Shown here piece after piece: positions 44,067 to 53,757 of a stretch of 64,000 nucleotides of DNA; the stretch's first letter is position 1, and each line of letters starts with the position of its first letter. The DNA is from an uncultured Clostridiaceae bacterium (GTDB taxonomy: Bacteria > Bacillota > Clostridia > TANB77 > CAG-508). The stretch covers positions 1 through 64,000 of the forward strand of contig CANSJQ010000001.1 in the NCBI GenBank assembly GCA_947647275.1, in the 5' to 3' direction. A program made the position numbers and the translations under genes. A model generated the notes under the pieces. It worked only from the letters and a program-made list of their open reading frames with translations, did not search any database and was not told the DNA's origin.

Positions 44067-46989
44067 GATAAAAATATATGAACTAGCAAAAGAGCTAAAC
44101 TTAACCAGTAAAGAAGTTATAGAAAAGGCAAATAAGCTTGGAATAGAGGCTAAAACTCATATGAGTACAATAGATGAAACACAAGCTAAAAAACTAAAAG
44201 AGCAATTTATTAAAAAGTCAGCAGAAAAACCAGCTAAAAAAGAAGAAAAGAAAGCACCTGTTATTATAAGAAGAGAAGTTATAATAACAGAAGATGAGAA
44301 AAAAGGAAATAAAACATCTAATACAGAACAAAAAAATAAACAAGTTGGATTTGTAGAAAGAAATAAAAATGCTGACTATAATATTGTTTATAGAAACAAA
44401 CCAACAAAGCCAATGACAGTAAGTGAATTATTTGGAATTGGAAAGAAAGAAGAACAAAAAAAGGAAGAACCTAAAAAAGTAGAAACAAAGAAAGAAGAGA
44501 CTGTAGGGGTTTCATCCTTATCAAGCGACCAGATAAAAGGCGATAATAAACAAAAGGCAGTTGAAACTAAAAAAACAGAAAACATAGAATATAAAAATAA
44601 CAATGTAGAGCAAAAAGCAAAAAATAATTCTGGAGAATTTCAAAATAGAAACAATAATCATGGTAATTTCCAAAATAGAAATAATAATTTTGCTCAAAGA
44701 AATGATAGAGGAAACTTTGGACAAAGAAATGAAAAAGGGAATTTCCAAAATAGAGGGGATAGACCAAACTTCCAAAATAGAAATGGAAACAGAGATAATA
44801 ACTTCCAAAACAAAAATAAAGGTGATTTTAGAAACAATCAAAATAGACCAAACTTTAATAATAGAGAAAGAAGACCATTAGATGAAAGAGGAATAGACAG
44901 AAATATTAAAGATATAATGGAAACTGACATTATGGAAAAAGAAAATCAAAGAGATTTCAGCTCTCGTGCAATAGATAAAGCAAAAAGTGAGAGAATGGAA
45001 GAAAGAGTTTCTGGTAATAATAAAAAGCAAAATAAAAACAAAAAAGGTGGAAGATTTGGAACAGAAGAATTTGATGGAGGAAAATTAAAAGGACTAAAAC
45101 AAGTAGATAAACTATCAAATATGTTTAATGATCAAGAAGGCGGAATGCTTGATTATTATGATTTAACAACAGCAAGAGGAAAAAGAAATAAGAAAAAAGC
45201 AAACAAAAATGATGAAGAAAGAAAACAAAAAATATTTAAGTTAACAGAAATTTCTATACCAGAAACAATAACTGTAAAAGATTTAGCGCTTGAGCTTAAG
45301 AAAACATCAGCAGAGGTTATTAAAAAATTATTTGGTTTAGGAATGATGGTTACAATAAATAATGACATAGACTTCGATACAGCATATTTAGTAGCAGAAG
45401 AATTTGGTGTAACAGCTACAAAGAAACAAGAAGTAAAAGAAGAAGACATATTATTTGATGATTCAGAAGATAGAGAAGAAGAATTAAAAGAAAGACCACC
45501 AGTAGTAGTAGTCATGGGACACGTAGACCATGGTAAAACATCACTTTTAGATGCGATTAGAGAAACAAACGTAATAGAAGGTGAAGCTGGAGGTATTACT
45601 CAAGCAATAGGTGCGTATAAAGTAGAAGTAAATGGAAGAGAAATAACATTCTTAGATACACCAGGACATGAAGCCTTTACAAGTATGCGTGCTAGAGGAG
45701 CACAAATAACAGATATAGCAATATTAGTAGTAGCTGCAAATGATGGAGTTATGCCTCAAACAGTAGAAGCAATAAACCATGCAAAAGCAGCAGATATTCC
45801 TATAATAGTTGCAGTAAATAAAATAGATTTACCAGAAGCAAACATAGATAAAGTAAAACAAGAATTAATGACATATGAGTTAGTACCAGAAGAATGGGGA
45901 GGAAATACAATATTTGTACCAATTTCAGCTAAAAAACGTATGAATATTGATGACCTATTAGAAATGGTATTACTACAAGCAGATGTATTAGAATTAAAAG
46001 CAAATCCTAAAAAACAAGCAAAAGGTGTTGTAATAGAAGCAAGACTTGATAAATCAAAAGGACCAATTGCTTCAATGCTTGTACAAAGAGGTAGTTTAGA
46101 TGAAGGAGATACAATCGTTGTTGGTTCTAGTATAGGTAGAATAAGAGCAATGAGAAATGATAAAGGACAAAAAGTAAAATCAGCAGGACCTTCTACACCA
46201 GTAGAAATAATGGGACTAACAGAAGTACCAGAATCAGGAGATATATTCTATGAAGTAAAAGACGAGAAAATGGCTAAACACTTAATAGAAAGAAGAAAAC
46301 GCACACAAAGAGAAAAATCTATAAATGCGGTGCAAAAAGTAACTTTAGATAACCTATTTACACAAATGGAACAAGGAAGCCTAAAACACTTAAACATTAT
46401 AGTAAAAGCAGATGTACAAGGAAGCGCAGAAGCTTTAAAACAATCATTAGAAAAACAATCTGATGAAGAAGTAAAAGTAAGAGTAGTTCATAGTGCAGCA
46501 GGAGCAGTTACTGAATCAGACGTAACACTTGCACAAGTTGCAAATGCAATAATAATAGCATTTAATGTTCGTCCAGTTGTAACAGCAAAAGCATTAGCTG
46601 AAAGAAATGAAATAGAAATAAAACAATACTCAGTAATATATCAAGCAATAGATGATGTGAAACTGGCTATGAAAGGAATGTTAGACCCAATATATGAAGA
46701 AAAAGTAATAGGAAATGTAGAAGTAAGACAAACCTTCAAAGTATCAAATGTAGGAACAATAGCAGGAGCATATGTACTAGAAGGAAAAATAGAAAGAAAT
46801 GCAGGAGTAAGAGTACTTCGTGAAAATGTAGTAATACATGAAGGAAAACTAGTATCACTAAAACGTTTCAAAGATGACGTAAAAGAAGTAGCAAAAGGTT
46901 ACGAATGCGGAATGCAAATAGAAAACTACAACGACCTAAAGGAAGGCGACATCATAGAAGTATATATAATGGAAGAAATAAAAAGATAA
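44059..46989 (+). CDS. infB: Translation initiation factor IF-2
   Basis: This 976-residue IF-2 has an N-terminal IF2_N helix ([22 protein letters not shown]), then a long low-complexity Asn/Arg/Phe-rich linker ([15 protein letters not shown] and similar repeats, about residues 195-275), and a second IF2_N. The GTPase core has GHVDHGKT (about residue 488), DTPGHEAF and NKIDLPE, followed by domains II-IV. It recruits fMet-tRNA to the 30S subunit. TTG 44059, six bases after GGGGGTG, is preferred to the track start. The NFQNR-type repeats are unlike common IF-2 linkers. Confidence 0.95.
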   Translation: MGKIKIYELAKELNLTSKEVIEKANKLGIEAKTHMSTIDETQAKKLKEQFIKKSAEKPAKKEEKKAPVIIRREVIITEDEKKGNKTSNTEQKNKQVGFVERNKNADYNIVYRNKPTKPMTVSELFGIGKKEEQKKEEPKKVETKKEETVGVSSLSSDQIKGDNKQKAVETKKTENIEYKNNNVEQKAKNNSGEFQNRNNNHGNFQNRNNNFAQRNDRGNFGQRNEKGNFQNRGDRPNFQNRNGNRDNNFQNKNKGDFRNNQNRPNFNNRERRPLDERGIDRNIKDIMETDIMEKENQRDFSSRAIDKAKSERMEERVSGNNKKQNKNKKGGRFGTEEFDGGKLKGLKQVDKLSNMFNDQEGGMLDYYDLTTARGKRNKKKANKNDEERKQKIFKLTEISIPETITVKDLALELKKTSAEVIKKLFGLGMMVTINNDIDFDTAYLVAEEFGVTATKKQEVKEEDILFDDSEDREEELKERPPVVVVMGHVDHGKTSLLDAIRETNVIEGEAGGITQAIGAYKVEVNGREITFLDTPGHEAFTSMRARGAQITDIAILVVAANDGVMPQTVEAINHAKAADIPIIVAVNKIDLPEANIDKVKQELMTYELVPEEWGGNTIFVPISAKKRMNIDDLLEMVLLQADVLELKANPKKQAKGVVIEARLDKSKGPIASMLVQRGSLDEGDTIVVGSSIGRIRAMRNDKGQKVKSAGPSTPVEIMGLTEVPESGDIFYEVKDEKMAKHLIERRKRTQREKSINAVQKVTLDNLFTQMEQGSLKHLNIIVKADVQGSAEALKQSLEKQSDEEVKVRVVHSAAGAVTESDVTLAQVANAIIIAFNVRPVVTAKALAERNEIEIKQYSVIYQAIDDVKLAMKGMLDPIYEEKVIGNVEVRQTFKVSNVGTIAGAYVLEGKIERNAGVRVLRENVVIHEGKLVSLKRFKDDVKEVAKGYECGMQIENYNDLKEGDIIEVYIMEEIKR

Positions 46990-47036
46990 CTACAATTGGG
47001 GACTGTACAATTGGGGACTGTCCCTAATTGGGAAAG
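46990..47036. repeat. Tandem ACAATTGGGGACTGT repeat (REP-like)
   Basis: ACAATTGGGGACTGT occurs twice directly (46992-47022), followed by CCCTAATTGGGA. GGGGACTGTCCC forms a small palindrome. A separate hairpin AGAGTGCT / AGCACTCT (47059-47080) precedes the next gene. Confidence 0.65.
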
Positions 47037-47106
47037 AAGTAGAAAATAAAAAGATATAGAGTGCTATAACAAAGCACTCTAATACCAAAAAAAGGATGTG
47101 ATAAAA

Positions 47107-47442
47107 ATGGCAAAAAAGAATAAAAAAAATATAATTCCAAAAAATAGAGATATAGAGGAAATGATAGAAAAAGAAGAGCAAAAAAGCATAAAAGAAATAA
47201 AACAACCTGAATATAAAGAAGATATAACAATGGAAGATGTCATTTCACAGATAGACCAAAAAGGCCAAGAAGCAAAAAATGAAAGAAAAAAACAACAAGA
47301 ACAATTTAAGAAAAAATTACAAAACATATATGCTAGAAAAGATGCTCAAGTAGCTGATAAACAAAGGCAAGATAATTATTTAAAGGCAATTGGAAGAATG
47401 GAACAAAAAGAGAAAGAAGACCAAGAAGAACAAGAAAAATAA
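47107..47442 (+). CDS. Charged coiled-coil hypothetical protein
   Basis: This 111-residue, very lysine/glutamate/glutamine-rich protein (MAKKNKKNIIPKNRDIEEMIEKEEQ...ERKKQQEQFKKKLQN) is probably a long helix. No domain recognised. It lies between infB and rbfA in an otherwise conserved translation cluster, 36 bp before rbfA, so a ribosome-associated role is possible but unproven. ATG 47107 after AAAGGATG is preferred to GTG 47098. Confidence 0.6.
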   Translation: MAKKNKKNIIPKNRDIEEMIEKEEQKSIKEIKQPEYKEDITMEDVISQIDQKGQEAKNERKKQQEQFKKKLQNIYARKDAQVADKQRQDNYLKAIGRMEQKEKEDQEEQEK

Positions 47443-47478
47443 TAAAACAAAGCCTAAAAAAGAAAAAGGAGGCAAATT

Positions 47479-47826
47479 ATGCCAAAAAACAACAACAGAT
47501 TAAATCGAATTGATGAAGAATTAAGAAAAGAAATAAGCAACATTATTTCTTTTGAGATTAAAAATCCGGATGCAACTGGTTTAATTAGTGTTACAAAAGT
47601 AAAAATAACACCAGATCTAAAATATGCAAAAGTATATATTAGTATGTTAAATTCAAAAAGCAAAGAAAAAACATTAGAAGCACTAAAAAAATCTTCAGGA
47701 TATATAAGAAGTGAAATAGCAAAAAGAATAAACTTAAGAATAACACCAGAACTAGTATTTGAAGAAGATGACTCAATGGAATATGGGATGAAAATAGACT
47801 CAATATTAAAAGATTTAAACAAATAG
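47479..47826 (+). CDS. rbfA: Ribosome-binding factor A (RbfA)
   Basis: This 115-residue KH-like protein has family motifs RIDEELRKEISNIISFEIKNP, LISVTKVKITPDLKYAKVYIS, SGYIRSEIAKRINLRITPEL and FEEDDSMEYG. It is needed for 16S 5' end processing and 30S maturation. AAAGGAGG precedes ATG 47479. It is followed by a repeat-rich 290-bp gap before nrnA. Confidence 0.96.
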   Translation: MPKNNNRLNRIDEELRKEISNIISFEIKNPDATGLISVTKVKITPDLKYAKVYISMLNSKSKEKTLEALKKSSGYIRSEIAKRINLRITPELVFEEDDSMEYGMKIDSILKDLNK

Positions 47827-47845
47827 AAAGTAAGAAATTAGATAA

Positions 47846-47892
47846 TGATGTAGGGGCAGGCCTTGTGTCTGCCCATGCTTCGAAGAAACAGC
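47846..47892. repeat. Dispersed GTAGGGGCA...CTTCGAAG palindromic repeat
   Basis: GTAGGGGCAGGCCTTGTGT-CTGCCCA is followed by TGCTTCGAAGAAACAGC. GGGGCAG / CTGCCC pair as a hairpin. Same family as 49073 and 58580. Confidence 0.8.
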
Positions 47893-47908
47893 TAAAAAAT
47901 AAGCCACC

Positions 47909-48027
47909 TTCTGCATTTATATATATTAAAATAAGAATCGAAACCTCCAAGACAAGGGGTATTCCCCCGCAATCTGAGGGCTATCGGGCTTCAATTTTGA
48001 TTTTAATATATATAAACACATAAGGTT
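47909..48027. repeat. Long inverted-repeat element with GC-rich core in rbfA-nrnA gap
   Basis: TTTATATATATTAAAAT (47917-) is inverted near 48010 as ATTTTAATATATATAAA. It encloses a GC-rich core (GGGGTATTCCCC hairpin, CCCG ... CGGG). The ~110-bp element may be a structured RNA or a small mobile element; orientation unknown. 48030-48110 shows only AT-rich sequence. Confidence 0.5.
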
Positions 48028-48116
48028 ACTCTAAATATTTTAAATACTACTATTCTTATTGAATTAAAATCTAGAATTCATTATTTAATTTATTAAATTC
48101 ATTAGGAGGATAAAAA

Positions 48117-49073
48117 ATGACACTAGACAACATATTACAAGAAATAAAAAAAGCTAAATCAATTGTGTTACTAACCCACGAAAATCCGGATGGTGACGCA
48201 GTTGGAAGTACTTTAGCAATGTATGAAGCACTAAAACAACTTGGAAAAGAAAATGTAGATGTTATAATACCAGAATATCCACGTACATATAGATTTCTTC
48301 CAAATGTAGATTCTGTAAAAAAAGAAGGACAAGAAACATATGATTTAGCAATAGCATTAGATTGTGCCACAATAAAAATGCTAAATGGTTGGTCAAACTA
48401 TTTTGAAGCAGCAAAGACAAAAATAGTAATAGATCATCATGGAACAAATACAATGTATGGAGACATAAACTATGTAAATCCAGATTCTCCAGCATGTACA
48501 CAAATATTATTAACAATATTTGAATATTTTGGAGTAGAAATTACAAACAGTATTGGAAAATGTATATTAACAGGAATTATAACAGATACAGGAGGCTTCC
48601 AATATGGGTCGACAAGACCAGAAACCTTTGAATTTGCAGCAAGACTTTTAAAGGCAGGAATTAATGTTTCAGAAATATATAAGAAATCTATGAACACAAA
48701 AACAAGAGCAAACTTTGAACTAAGAAAAAAAGCAATAGATAGAATGGAATTCTTAGAAGAAGGTAAAATATCATTTACATATATAACACAGCAAGATATT
48801 AAAGAGGTAGAAGCTACTTTAGATGACCATGAAGGAATAGTAGACGAAGGAAGAAGTATAGAAGGAGTAGAAGTTTCAATATTTATAAGAGAAACAGATA
48901 AAGGATATAAAGTATCATTGCGTTCAAATGAATATGTGAATGTATCAGACATATGCCTAATATTTGGTGGTGGAGGACACATTCATGCAGCAGGTTGTAC
49001 AGTAACAATGTCATTAGAACAGATAAAAGAAAAGCTAATAAATCAAATTAAAATGCAATTAAAGCAATTGTAG
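48117..49073 (+). CDS. nrnA: DHH/DHHA1 phosphoesterase NrnA (nanoRNase / pAp phosphatase)
   Basis: This 318-residue protein has the DHH family motifs THENPDGDAVGSTLAM, LDCATIKMLN, VIDHHGTN and a C-terminal DHHA1 GGGGHIHAAGCTV. NrnA degrades 2-5-nt RNA fragments and dephosphorylates pAp. AGGAGG precedes ATG 48117. The position between rbfA and truB is the standard Firmicute order. Confidence 0.95.
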   Translation: MTLDNILQEIKKAKSIVLLTHENPDGDAVGSTLAMYEALKQLGKENVDVIIPEYPRTYRFLPNVDSVKKEGQETYDLAIALDCATIKMLNGWSNYFEAAKTKIVIDHHGTNTMYGDINYVNPDSPACTQILLTIFEYFGVEITNSIGKCILTGIITDTGGFQYGSTRPETFEFAARLLKAGINVSEIYKKSMNTKTRANFELRKKAIDRMEFLEEGKISFTYITQQDIKEVEATLDDHEGIVDEGRSIEGVEVSIFIRETDKGYKVSLRSNEYVNVSDICLIFGGGGHIHAAGCTVTMSLEQIKEKLINQIKMQLKQL

Positions 49074-49118
49074 AAGTCGCACCATTCGGCGACCCGTTCT
49101 TCGAAGGAACAGCTAAAA
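49073..49118. repeat. Dispersed GTCGC...GCGACC-TTCGAAG palindromic repeat
   Basis: GTAGAAGTCGCACCATTCGG-CGACCCG is followed by TTCTTCGAAGGAACAGC. GTCGC / GCGAC pair. It starts at the nrnA stop and ends at the truB RBS. Confidence 0.72.
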
Positions 49119-49128
49119 AAGGAGAAAC

Positions 49129-49981
49129 ATGAATCGGAATAATAATTATAAACAAACCAAAAGGCTATACATCACATGACATAGTAGCAAAAGTAAAAAA
49201 AATATTAAATATAAAAAAAGTGGGACATACAGGAACATTAGACCCTAATGCAACAGGAGTATTACCACTTCTTTTAAATGATAGTACGAAACTTTCTAAA
49301 TATTTAATAGAACATGATAAAGAATATGAAGTTACTTTAAAGTTAGGAATAAAAACAGATACAGCAGACATAGAAGGAAATATTATAGAAGAAAAAGAAG
49401 TTCAAAATATAACTATAGAAAAAATAGAAGAAATACTAAAAAACTTTATAGGAAAGCAAGAACAATATCCACCAATATATTCAGCAATAAAAATAAATGG
49501 AAAAAAACTATATGAATATGCAAGAAATGGTGAAAAAGTAGAAATAAAACCAAGAAATATAGAAATATATAAAATTGATTTAATTAATTTTAATGATAAA
49601 GAAAATGAAATAGAATTCAAAGTAAGTTGTTCAAAAGGTACATATATAAGAAGTCTATGTGAAGATATAGCACAAAAGTTAAATACAATAGGATATATGA
49701 AAGAATTAAATAGAACTAAGGTAGGAAGATTCAAAATAGAAGATGCAATTACTTTAGAAGAATTGGAAAATAGTGTAGAAACAAAAATAATAACAATGGA
49801 GAAATTGTTAAATAATTTATCAATTATAAATTTAAATGAAAAACAAATAGAAAAGTTCCTAAATGGAGTACAAATAACAGTAGATAAAGAAGATGGAATA
49901 TATAATATATATACCAACAAGTATTTAGGAACAGGAATAGTAAAAAATAAAAAAGTAAAAAGAGATATTATATTAAAATAG
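49129..49981 (+). CDS. truB: tRNA pseudouridine55 synthase TruB, requires +1 shift at CGG 49135
   Basis: GGAG lies six bases before ATG 49129. The first codons are ATG AAT CGG, and skipping the C of CGG (49135-49137) gives MNGIIIINKPKGYTSHDIVAKVKKI, the canonical TruB start (MNGxxxxxKPxGxTSHD). Reading CGG as Arg leads to a nonsense frame. The remainder has the catalytic GHTGTLDPNATGVL and YPPIYSAIKINGKKLYEYAR, for ~283 residues. The track begins only at 49220 because of the shift. TruB makes pseudouridine 55 in the tRNA T-arm. The start is so early that an efficient shift would be essential. Confidence 0.92.
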
Positions 49982-49996
49982 TAAATATTATTTAGG

Positions 49997-50097
49997 TATT
50001 AGAATATAATAATATAAATGAAAAAGCAAGAATAAAAATTTTCTAAGTGGTAAAATCACACAAGAAAATCTAATTCTTCCATAATAATATTCTAATG
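49997..50097. repeat. Long imperfect hairpin after truB
   Basis: ATTAGAATAT (49998-50007) pairs with ATATTCTAAT (50087-50096). The inner AAGAATAAAAATTTTCT region pairs with AGAAAATCTAATTCTT. No T-run follows. It could be a terminator-like or mobile hairpin. Confidence 0.45.
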
Positions 50098-50182
50098 AAA
50101 AAAATTACCAACAAAAAGATATTGAAATTATAATTATGATATGATATTATAATTATAGAAAACAAAATTAAATAGAAAATAT

Positions 50183-50376
50183 ATTTCCCTGCTCGGTACG
50201 TGTAGACTGGAATTTTATTACCAACAAATAATAAAAGGGAGTCAGGAATATTGGAAGAATAGCGTGTATGCTTACATTATATAGTAAGAAACCCAGAAAC
50301 TTTCAACAAGACACCCACCTGTGAAAACAGGTATTAAAAATCCAATCATCTTGCGGCTTATAGTGGGGAAATTTTT
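50183..50376 (+). ncRNA. ssrS: 6S RNA (SsrS)-like
   Basis: This ~195-nt intergenic transcript candidate has pairing ends (TTTCCCTGC ... GTGGGGAAA), a large internal open region, ACACCCACCTGTG-aaaa-CAGGT and CTTGCGGCTTATAGTGGGG near the 3' end. These resemble the closing arm and the 3' CUUGCGGC segment of Firmicute 6S RNAs. A TATAAT lies at 50148-50153. A strong terminator follows at once. 6S RNA binds SigA holoenzyme and mutes promoters in stationary phase. The identification is by eye. Confidence 0.65.
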
Positions 50377-50378
50377 TT

Positions 50379-50408
50379 GCAAGTTTAATATAAACTTGCG
50401 TTTTTTTT
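50379..50408 (+). terminator. Terminator of the 6S-like RNA
   Basis: GCAAGTTT-aatat-AAACTTGC stem followed by G and eight T. Confidence 0.88.
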
Positions 50409-50449
50409 GAGTATATAGTAAAATTTGAAATAAGAGAGGTGCATAAAAG

Positions 50450-51289
50450 TTGAAAATAAAGGAATTAATAATGTATGGAAAAAATTTACTAACAGCTAAT
50501 AATATAGAAGATGCTAACTTAATATCAAAATTATTAGCAGAATTTATATTAAATATGAGTAAAGCGCAAATATTAGTAAATGATAAAAAAGAAATATCAG
50601 AAGATGAAAAAACAAGATATTATTTAGCATTAATAGAAATAATTCAAGGTATGCCAATTCAATATATAACAAATAATCAAGAATTTATGAAATTAAATTT
50701 TTACGTAGATAAAAATGTATTAATACCTCAGCCAGATACAGAAATATTAGTAGAAGAAGTAATAAATATAATAAATGATACATCTGTAAAAGTATTAGAT
50801 ATATGTACAGGAAGCGGATGTATAGGGACATCAATTGCAAAATATACTAAAAATACTACCATAACAATGTCAGATATAAGTAGTAGAGCTTTAAACATAG
50901 CTAAAAGTAATTATATAAAAAATATGGAAGATACTTCAAAAGTACAATTTATACAATCAGATATGTTTAAAAATATAAAAGAAAAATATGATATAATAGT
51001 TTCAAATCCACCATATATAGAAAGTAAAGAAATAAATAAATTAGAAAAACAAGTACAAAATGAGCCACACATTGCGTTAGATGGTGGAGAAGATGGCTTA
51101 CAATTTTATAGAAAACTTGCAAACGAAGCACATAAATTCTTAAATGAAAATGGTTATCTTTGCATGGAAATAGGTTACAACCAAAAACAAGCAGTTATAC
51201 AATTACTAAAAGAAAATAAGAATTATAAAGAAATATACAGCAAAAAAGATTTAAGCGGAAACGATAGAATAATTATAGCAAAAGTATAA
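50450..51289 (+). CDS. prmC: Peptide chain release factor N5-glutamine methyltransferase PrmC
   Basis: This 279-residue protein has an N-terminal helical domain, then YITNNQEFMKLNFYVDKNVLIPQPDTEILVEE, SAM motif VLDICTGSGCIG and the substrate-binding SNPPYIE. It methylates the GGQ glutamine of RF1/RF2. AGAGGTG is eight bases before TTG 50450, which supports that start. It is followed by whiA after 12 bp. prfA, its frequent partner, is not in the window. Confidence 0.93.
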   Translation: MKIKELIMYGKNLLTANNIEDANLISKLLAEFILNMSKAQILVNDKKEISEDEKTRYYLALIEIIQGMPIQYITNNQEFMKLNFYVDKNVLIPQPDTEILVEEVINIINDTSVKVLDICTGSGCIGTSIAKYTKNTTITMSDISSRALNIAKSNYIKNMEDTSKVQFIQSDMFKNIKEKYDIIVSNPPYIESKEINKLEKQVQNEPHIALDGGEDGLQFYRKLANEAHKFLNENGYLCMEIGYNQKQAVIQLLKENKNYKEIYSKKDLSGNDRIIIAKV

Positions 51290-51301
51290 GGAGGAACAAA
51301 T

Positions 51302-52180
51302 ATGTCTTTCTCATCAGAATTAAAAGAAAATTTAAGTAAGATAAGTAATCTTTCAAATAAAGAGGTAGTTAAATATGAATTAATAGGATATTTAATTAGT
51401 AATAATACAGTATATAAAAACGGAAAAACAACATACAAAACTGAAAATGAATATAATATAAATAGATTTAGTAAGCTACTTTCAAACATAAACATAACAA
51501 ATTATAAAATAGATATAAAAGGTAACAACTATATAATAATAGCTCCAAAAATAGAAAATATAGAAGAAATAATATATTTAGAAGAAGACATAGAATATAA
51601 AGGAGAAACTAGTAAAGAGGAACTACTAAAAGCTATAATAAGAGGAGCATTTTTAGGAGCGGGAAGCATAAATAATCCAGAAAGCAAATATCATTTAGAA
51701 ATAATACTAAGTACTATTTACAATGCAGAAAAAATAATAAACATCTTAAAAACATTTACAATACAAGCAAAAAAACTAAAGAGAAAAAATGGATATAGTA
51801 TATATATAAAAGATGGAGAAGAAATATCAAAACTATTAGCATTAATAGGTGCGAATAGTAGTGTATTAAAATTTGAACAAATACGAGTACTAAGAGATAT
51901 GAAAAATAATATAAACAGAAAAGTAAACTGTGAAACAGCAAACATAAATAAAACAGTAAATGCAGCAGTAAAACAAATAGAAGCAATAAAGAAATTACAA
52001 AAAATAGGAGAATTCGACAAACTCTCAGAAAACCTAAAAGAAATAGCAAAAATAAGAATAAAAAACCCAGACGCAAGCTTGGTAGAACTAGGACAAATGC
52101 TAAAAGACCCAATAGGAAAATCAGGAGTAAACCATAGGCTAAATAAAATTTTGAGCATTGCTCAAAATTTTGGTGAATAG
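51302..52180 (+). CDS. whiA: DNA-binding protein WhiA
   Basis: This 292-residue protein has an N-terminal degenerate LAGLIDADG-like domain (LIGYLISNNT, LLKAIIRGAFLGAGSINNPESKYHLEI) and a C-terminal helix-turn-helix with NRKVNCETANINKTVNAAVKQIEAI and NPDASLVELGQMLKDPIGKSGVNHRLNKI. WhiA controls division and chromosome segregation genes and, in actinomycetes, sporulation. AAGGAGG precedes ATG 51302, close behind prmC. Confidence 0.95.
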   Translation: MSFSSELKENLSKISNLSNKEVVKYELIGYLISNNTVYKNGKTTYKTENEYNINRFSKLLSNINITNYKIDIKGNNYIIIAPKIENIEEIIYLEEDIEYKGETSKEELLKAIIRGAFLGAGSINNPESKYHLEIILSTIYNAEKIINILKTFTIQAKKLKRKNGYSIYIKDGEEISKLLALIGANSSVLKFEQIRVLRDMKNNINRKVNCETANINKTVNAAVKQIEAIKKLQKIGEFDKLSENLKEIAKIRIKNPDASLVELGQMLKDPIGKSGVNHRLNKILSIAQNFGE

Positions 52181-52225
52181 TTAATAGCGAATAATTAGAA
52201 AAGATAGAGAACGTAAAAAAAAGTT

Positions 52226-52265
52226 GTAGGGGGCGATTAACATCGCACACATGGTGAAGCCACAT
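52226..52265. repeat. Partial GTAGGGGGCG repeat
   Basis: TTGTAGGGGGCGATTAACATCGCACACATGGTGAAG looks like a diverged copy of the GTAGGGG family (GCGAT / ATCGC pair). No ORF between whiA and the next promoter. Confidence 0.4.
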
Positions 52266-52290
52266 TATCAAAATTATCCTAACATACTGT

Positions 52291-52319
52291 TTGACTTATT
52301 ACAATTAACATGATATAAT
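52291..52319 (+). promoter_or_regulatory. Strong SigA promoter upstream of a small ORF
   Basis: TTGACT (52291-52296), 17 bp, TATAAT (52314-52319). It serves the 56-codon gene 47 bp downstream. Confidence 0.8.
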
Positions 52320-52365
52320 TGCAAAAAAATAGAGTATATATAAAAATAATAGGAGGAGAGATTTT

Positions 52366-52536
52366 ATGCAAAATGGGATAATTCACAACTCGTTCTATGT
52401 TAAGAATGAAAGAAAAGAAAATCTTAATTCTTTATTTGGTATGGATCAAGGAACAGATATGGATATGTATGATTATGATTTTGCTGAAAATGGAGAACTT
52501 AAAGTTATACATACAGATGAGCAAAAAGAAAATTAA
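52366..52536 (+). CDS. Small 56-aa acidic protein with its own promoter and terminator
   Basis: ATG 52366 follows AGGAGGAG. The product begins MQNGIIHNSFYVKNERKENLNSLFG and contains a Met/Asp/Tyr-rich segment (MDQGTDMDMYDYDF). It is too short for the track. A consensus SigA promoter upstream and a hairpin terminator downstream mark a real monocistronic gene. No family recognised. Confidence 0.65.
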   Translation: MQNGIIHNSFYVKNERKENLNSLFGMDQGTDMDMYDYDFAENGELKVIHTDEQKEN

Positions 52537-52553
52537 TTGATGCAATATTATTC

Positions 52554-52590
52554 AAGAAGAAAACTTTATAATTTAGTTTTCTTCTTGTTT
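52554..52590 (+). terminator. Terminator of the 56-aa gene
   Basis: AAGAAGAAAACT / AGTTTTCTTCTT stem followed by GTTTATTT. Confidence 0.8.
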
Positions 52591-52623
52591 ATTTAAAATA
52601 AAAATTATTAGAAGGAAAATAAT

Positions 52624-53757
52624 ATGAAAGAACTAGGAATATATGTACACATACCTTTTTGCAAAAGCAAATGCAGTTACTGCGACTTTACATCTTTTGC
52701 AAACAAGGAAAAAATAATAGAAAAATATATAGAATGTTTAAAAAAAGAAATAAAAAATAAAGAATCAAATAACTGCATTATTGACACAATTTACATAGGA
52801 GGCGGAACACCTTCTTTTATAGAAAGCAAATATATAAAAGAAATAGTAGAAACAATAAAAAGCAAATTTAAAATAAAACAAGAAGCGGAAATAACAATAG
52901 AAATAAACCCAGGAACAGTAAATGAAGAAAAACTAAAGGACTATAAAAAAACTGGAATAAACAGAATAAGCATAGGACTTCAAAGTACAAATAATAAAAT
53001 TCTAAAACAAATAGGAAGAATACATACATATGAAGAATTTTTAAACACATATAATCTAGCAAAAAAGGTAGGTTTTAAAAATATAAATGTAGACTTAATG
53101 CTAGCACTTCCAAGTCAAACATTAGAAGAATTAGAAGATAGCGTACAAAAAGTAATAAAATTAGAGCCAAAACATATTTCAGTATATTCTTTAATTATAG
53201 AAGAAGGCACAAAAATGCAACAACTTGTAGATAGCAAAAAAATACAACTACCTTCTGATGAGCTAGAAAGAAAAATGTATTGGAATATAAAAAACAAATT
53301 AGAAGAAAATGGATATATACATTATGAAATATCTAACTTCTCAAAAAAAGGTTTTGAATCAAAGCATAATACAAATTGTTGGAATCAAAAAGAATACCTA
53401 GGCCTTGGACTTTCTGCACATTCATATATAAATAATGAACGCCTCTGCAATACAAGTAATATAGAAGAATATATAAAAAACGTAGAAAACAACAATTTCA
53501 AAGGCAATATACAAATATGTGAAATACAAAATGAAGAAGAAAAGAAAAAAGAATATATGCTACTAGCCTTAAGAAAGCTAGAAGGAGTAGATATTGGGGA
53601 ATTCAAAAATAAATTCGTAGATAATCCAATTTATTTATATAGAAAAGAACTAGAAAAATTAGTAAATGAAGATTTAATAGAAATAGACTTAAACAATATA
53701 AAACTTACTAATAAAGGTTTAGATTTAGCAAATTTGGTGTGGGAGGAATTTGTTTAA
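52624..53757 (+). CDS. hemW: Radical SAM heme chaperone HemW (coproporphyrinogen oxidase-like)
   Basis: This 377-residue radical SAM protein has the CxxxCxxC cluster site CKSKCSYCDF (about residues 14-22), GGGTPSFI, INPGTVNEEKL, RISIGLQS and the C-terminal HemW region WNQKEYLGLGLSAHSY. HemW inserts heme into proteins; true HemN is unlikely because the N-terminal HemN extension is absent. AAGGAAAA precedes ATG 52624. Confidence 0.92.
   Translation: MKELGIYVHIPFCKSKCSYCDFTSFANKEKIIEKYIECLKKEIKNKESNNCIIDTIYIGGGTPSFIESKYIKEIVETIKSKFKIKQEAEITIEINPGTVNEEKLKDYKKTGINRISIGLQSTNNKILKQIGRIHTYEEFLNTYNLAKKVGFKNINVDLMLALPSQTLEELEDSVQKVIKLEPKHISVYSLIIEEGTKMQQLVDSKKIQLPSDELERKMYWNIKNKLEENGYIHYEISNFSKKGFESKHNTNCWNQKEYLGLGLSAHSYINNERLCNTSNIEEYIKNVENNNFKGNIQICEIQNEEEKKKEYMLLALRKLEGVDIGEFKNKFVDNPIYLYRKELEKLVNEDLIEIDLNNIKLTNKGLDLANLVWEEFV

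Noticed and set aside
49220-49981. truB starting at 49220 as given by the ORF track
   Set aside because: It lacks the conserved N-terminus and an RBS; the frame extends back to 49136 and joins ATG 49129 by skipping one C.
50183-50376. RNase P RNA or SRP RNA
   Set aside because: Neither the GAGGAAAGUCC-type RNase P motif nor the GGAAGCAGCCA SRP loop is present; 6S-like ends fit better.
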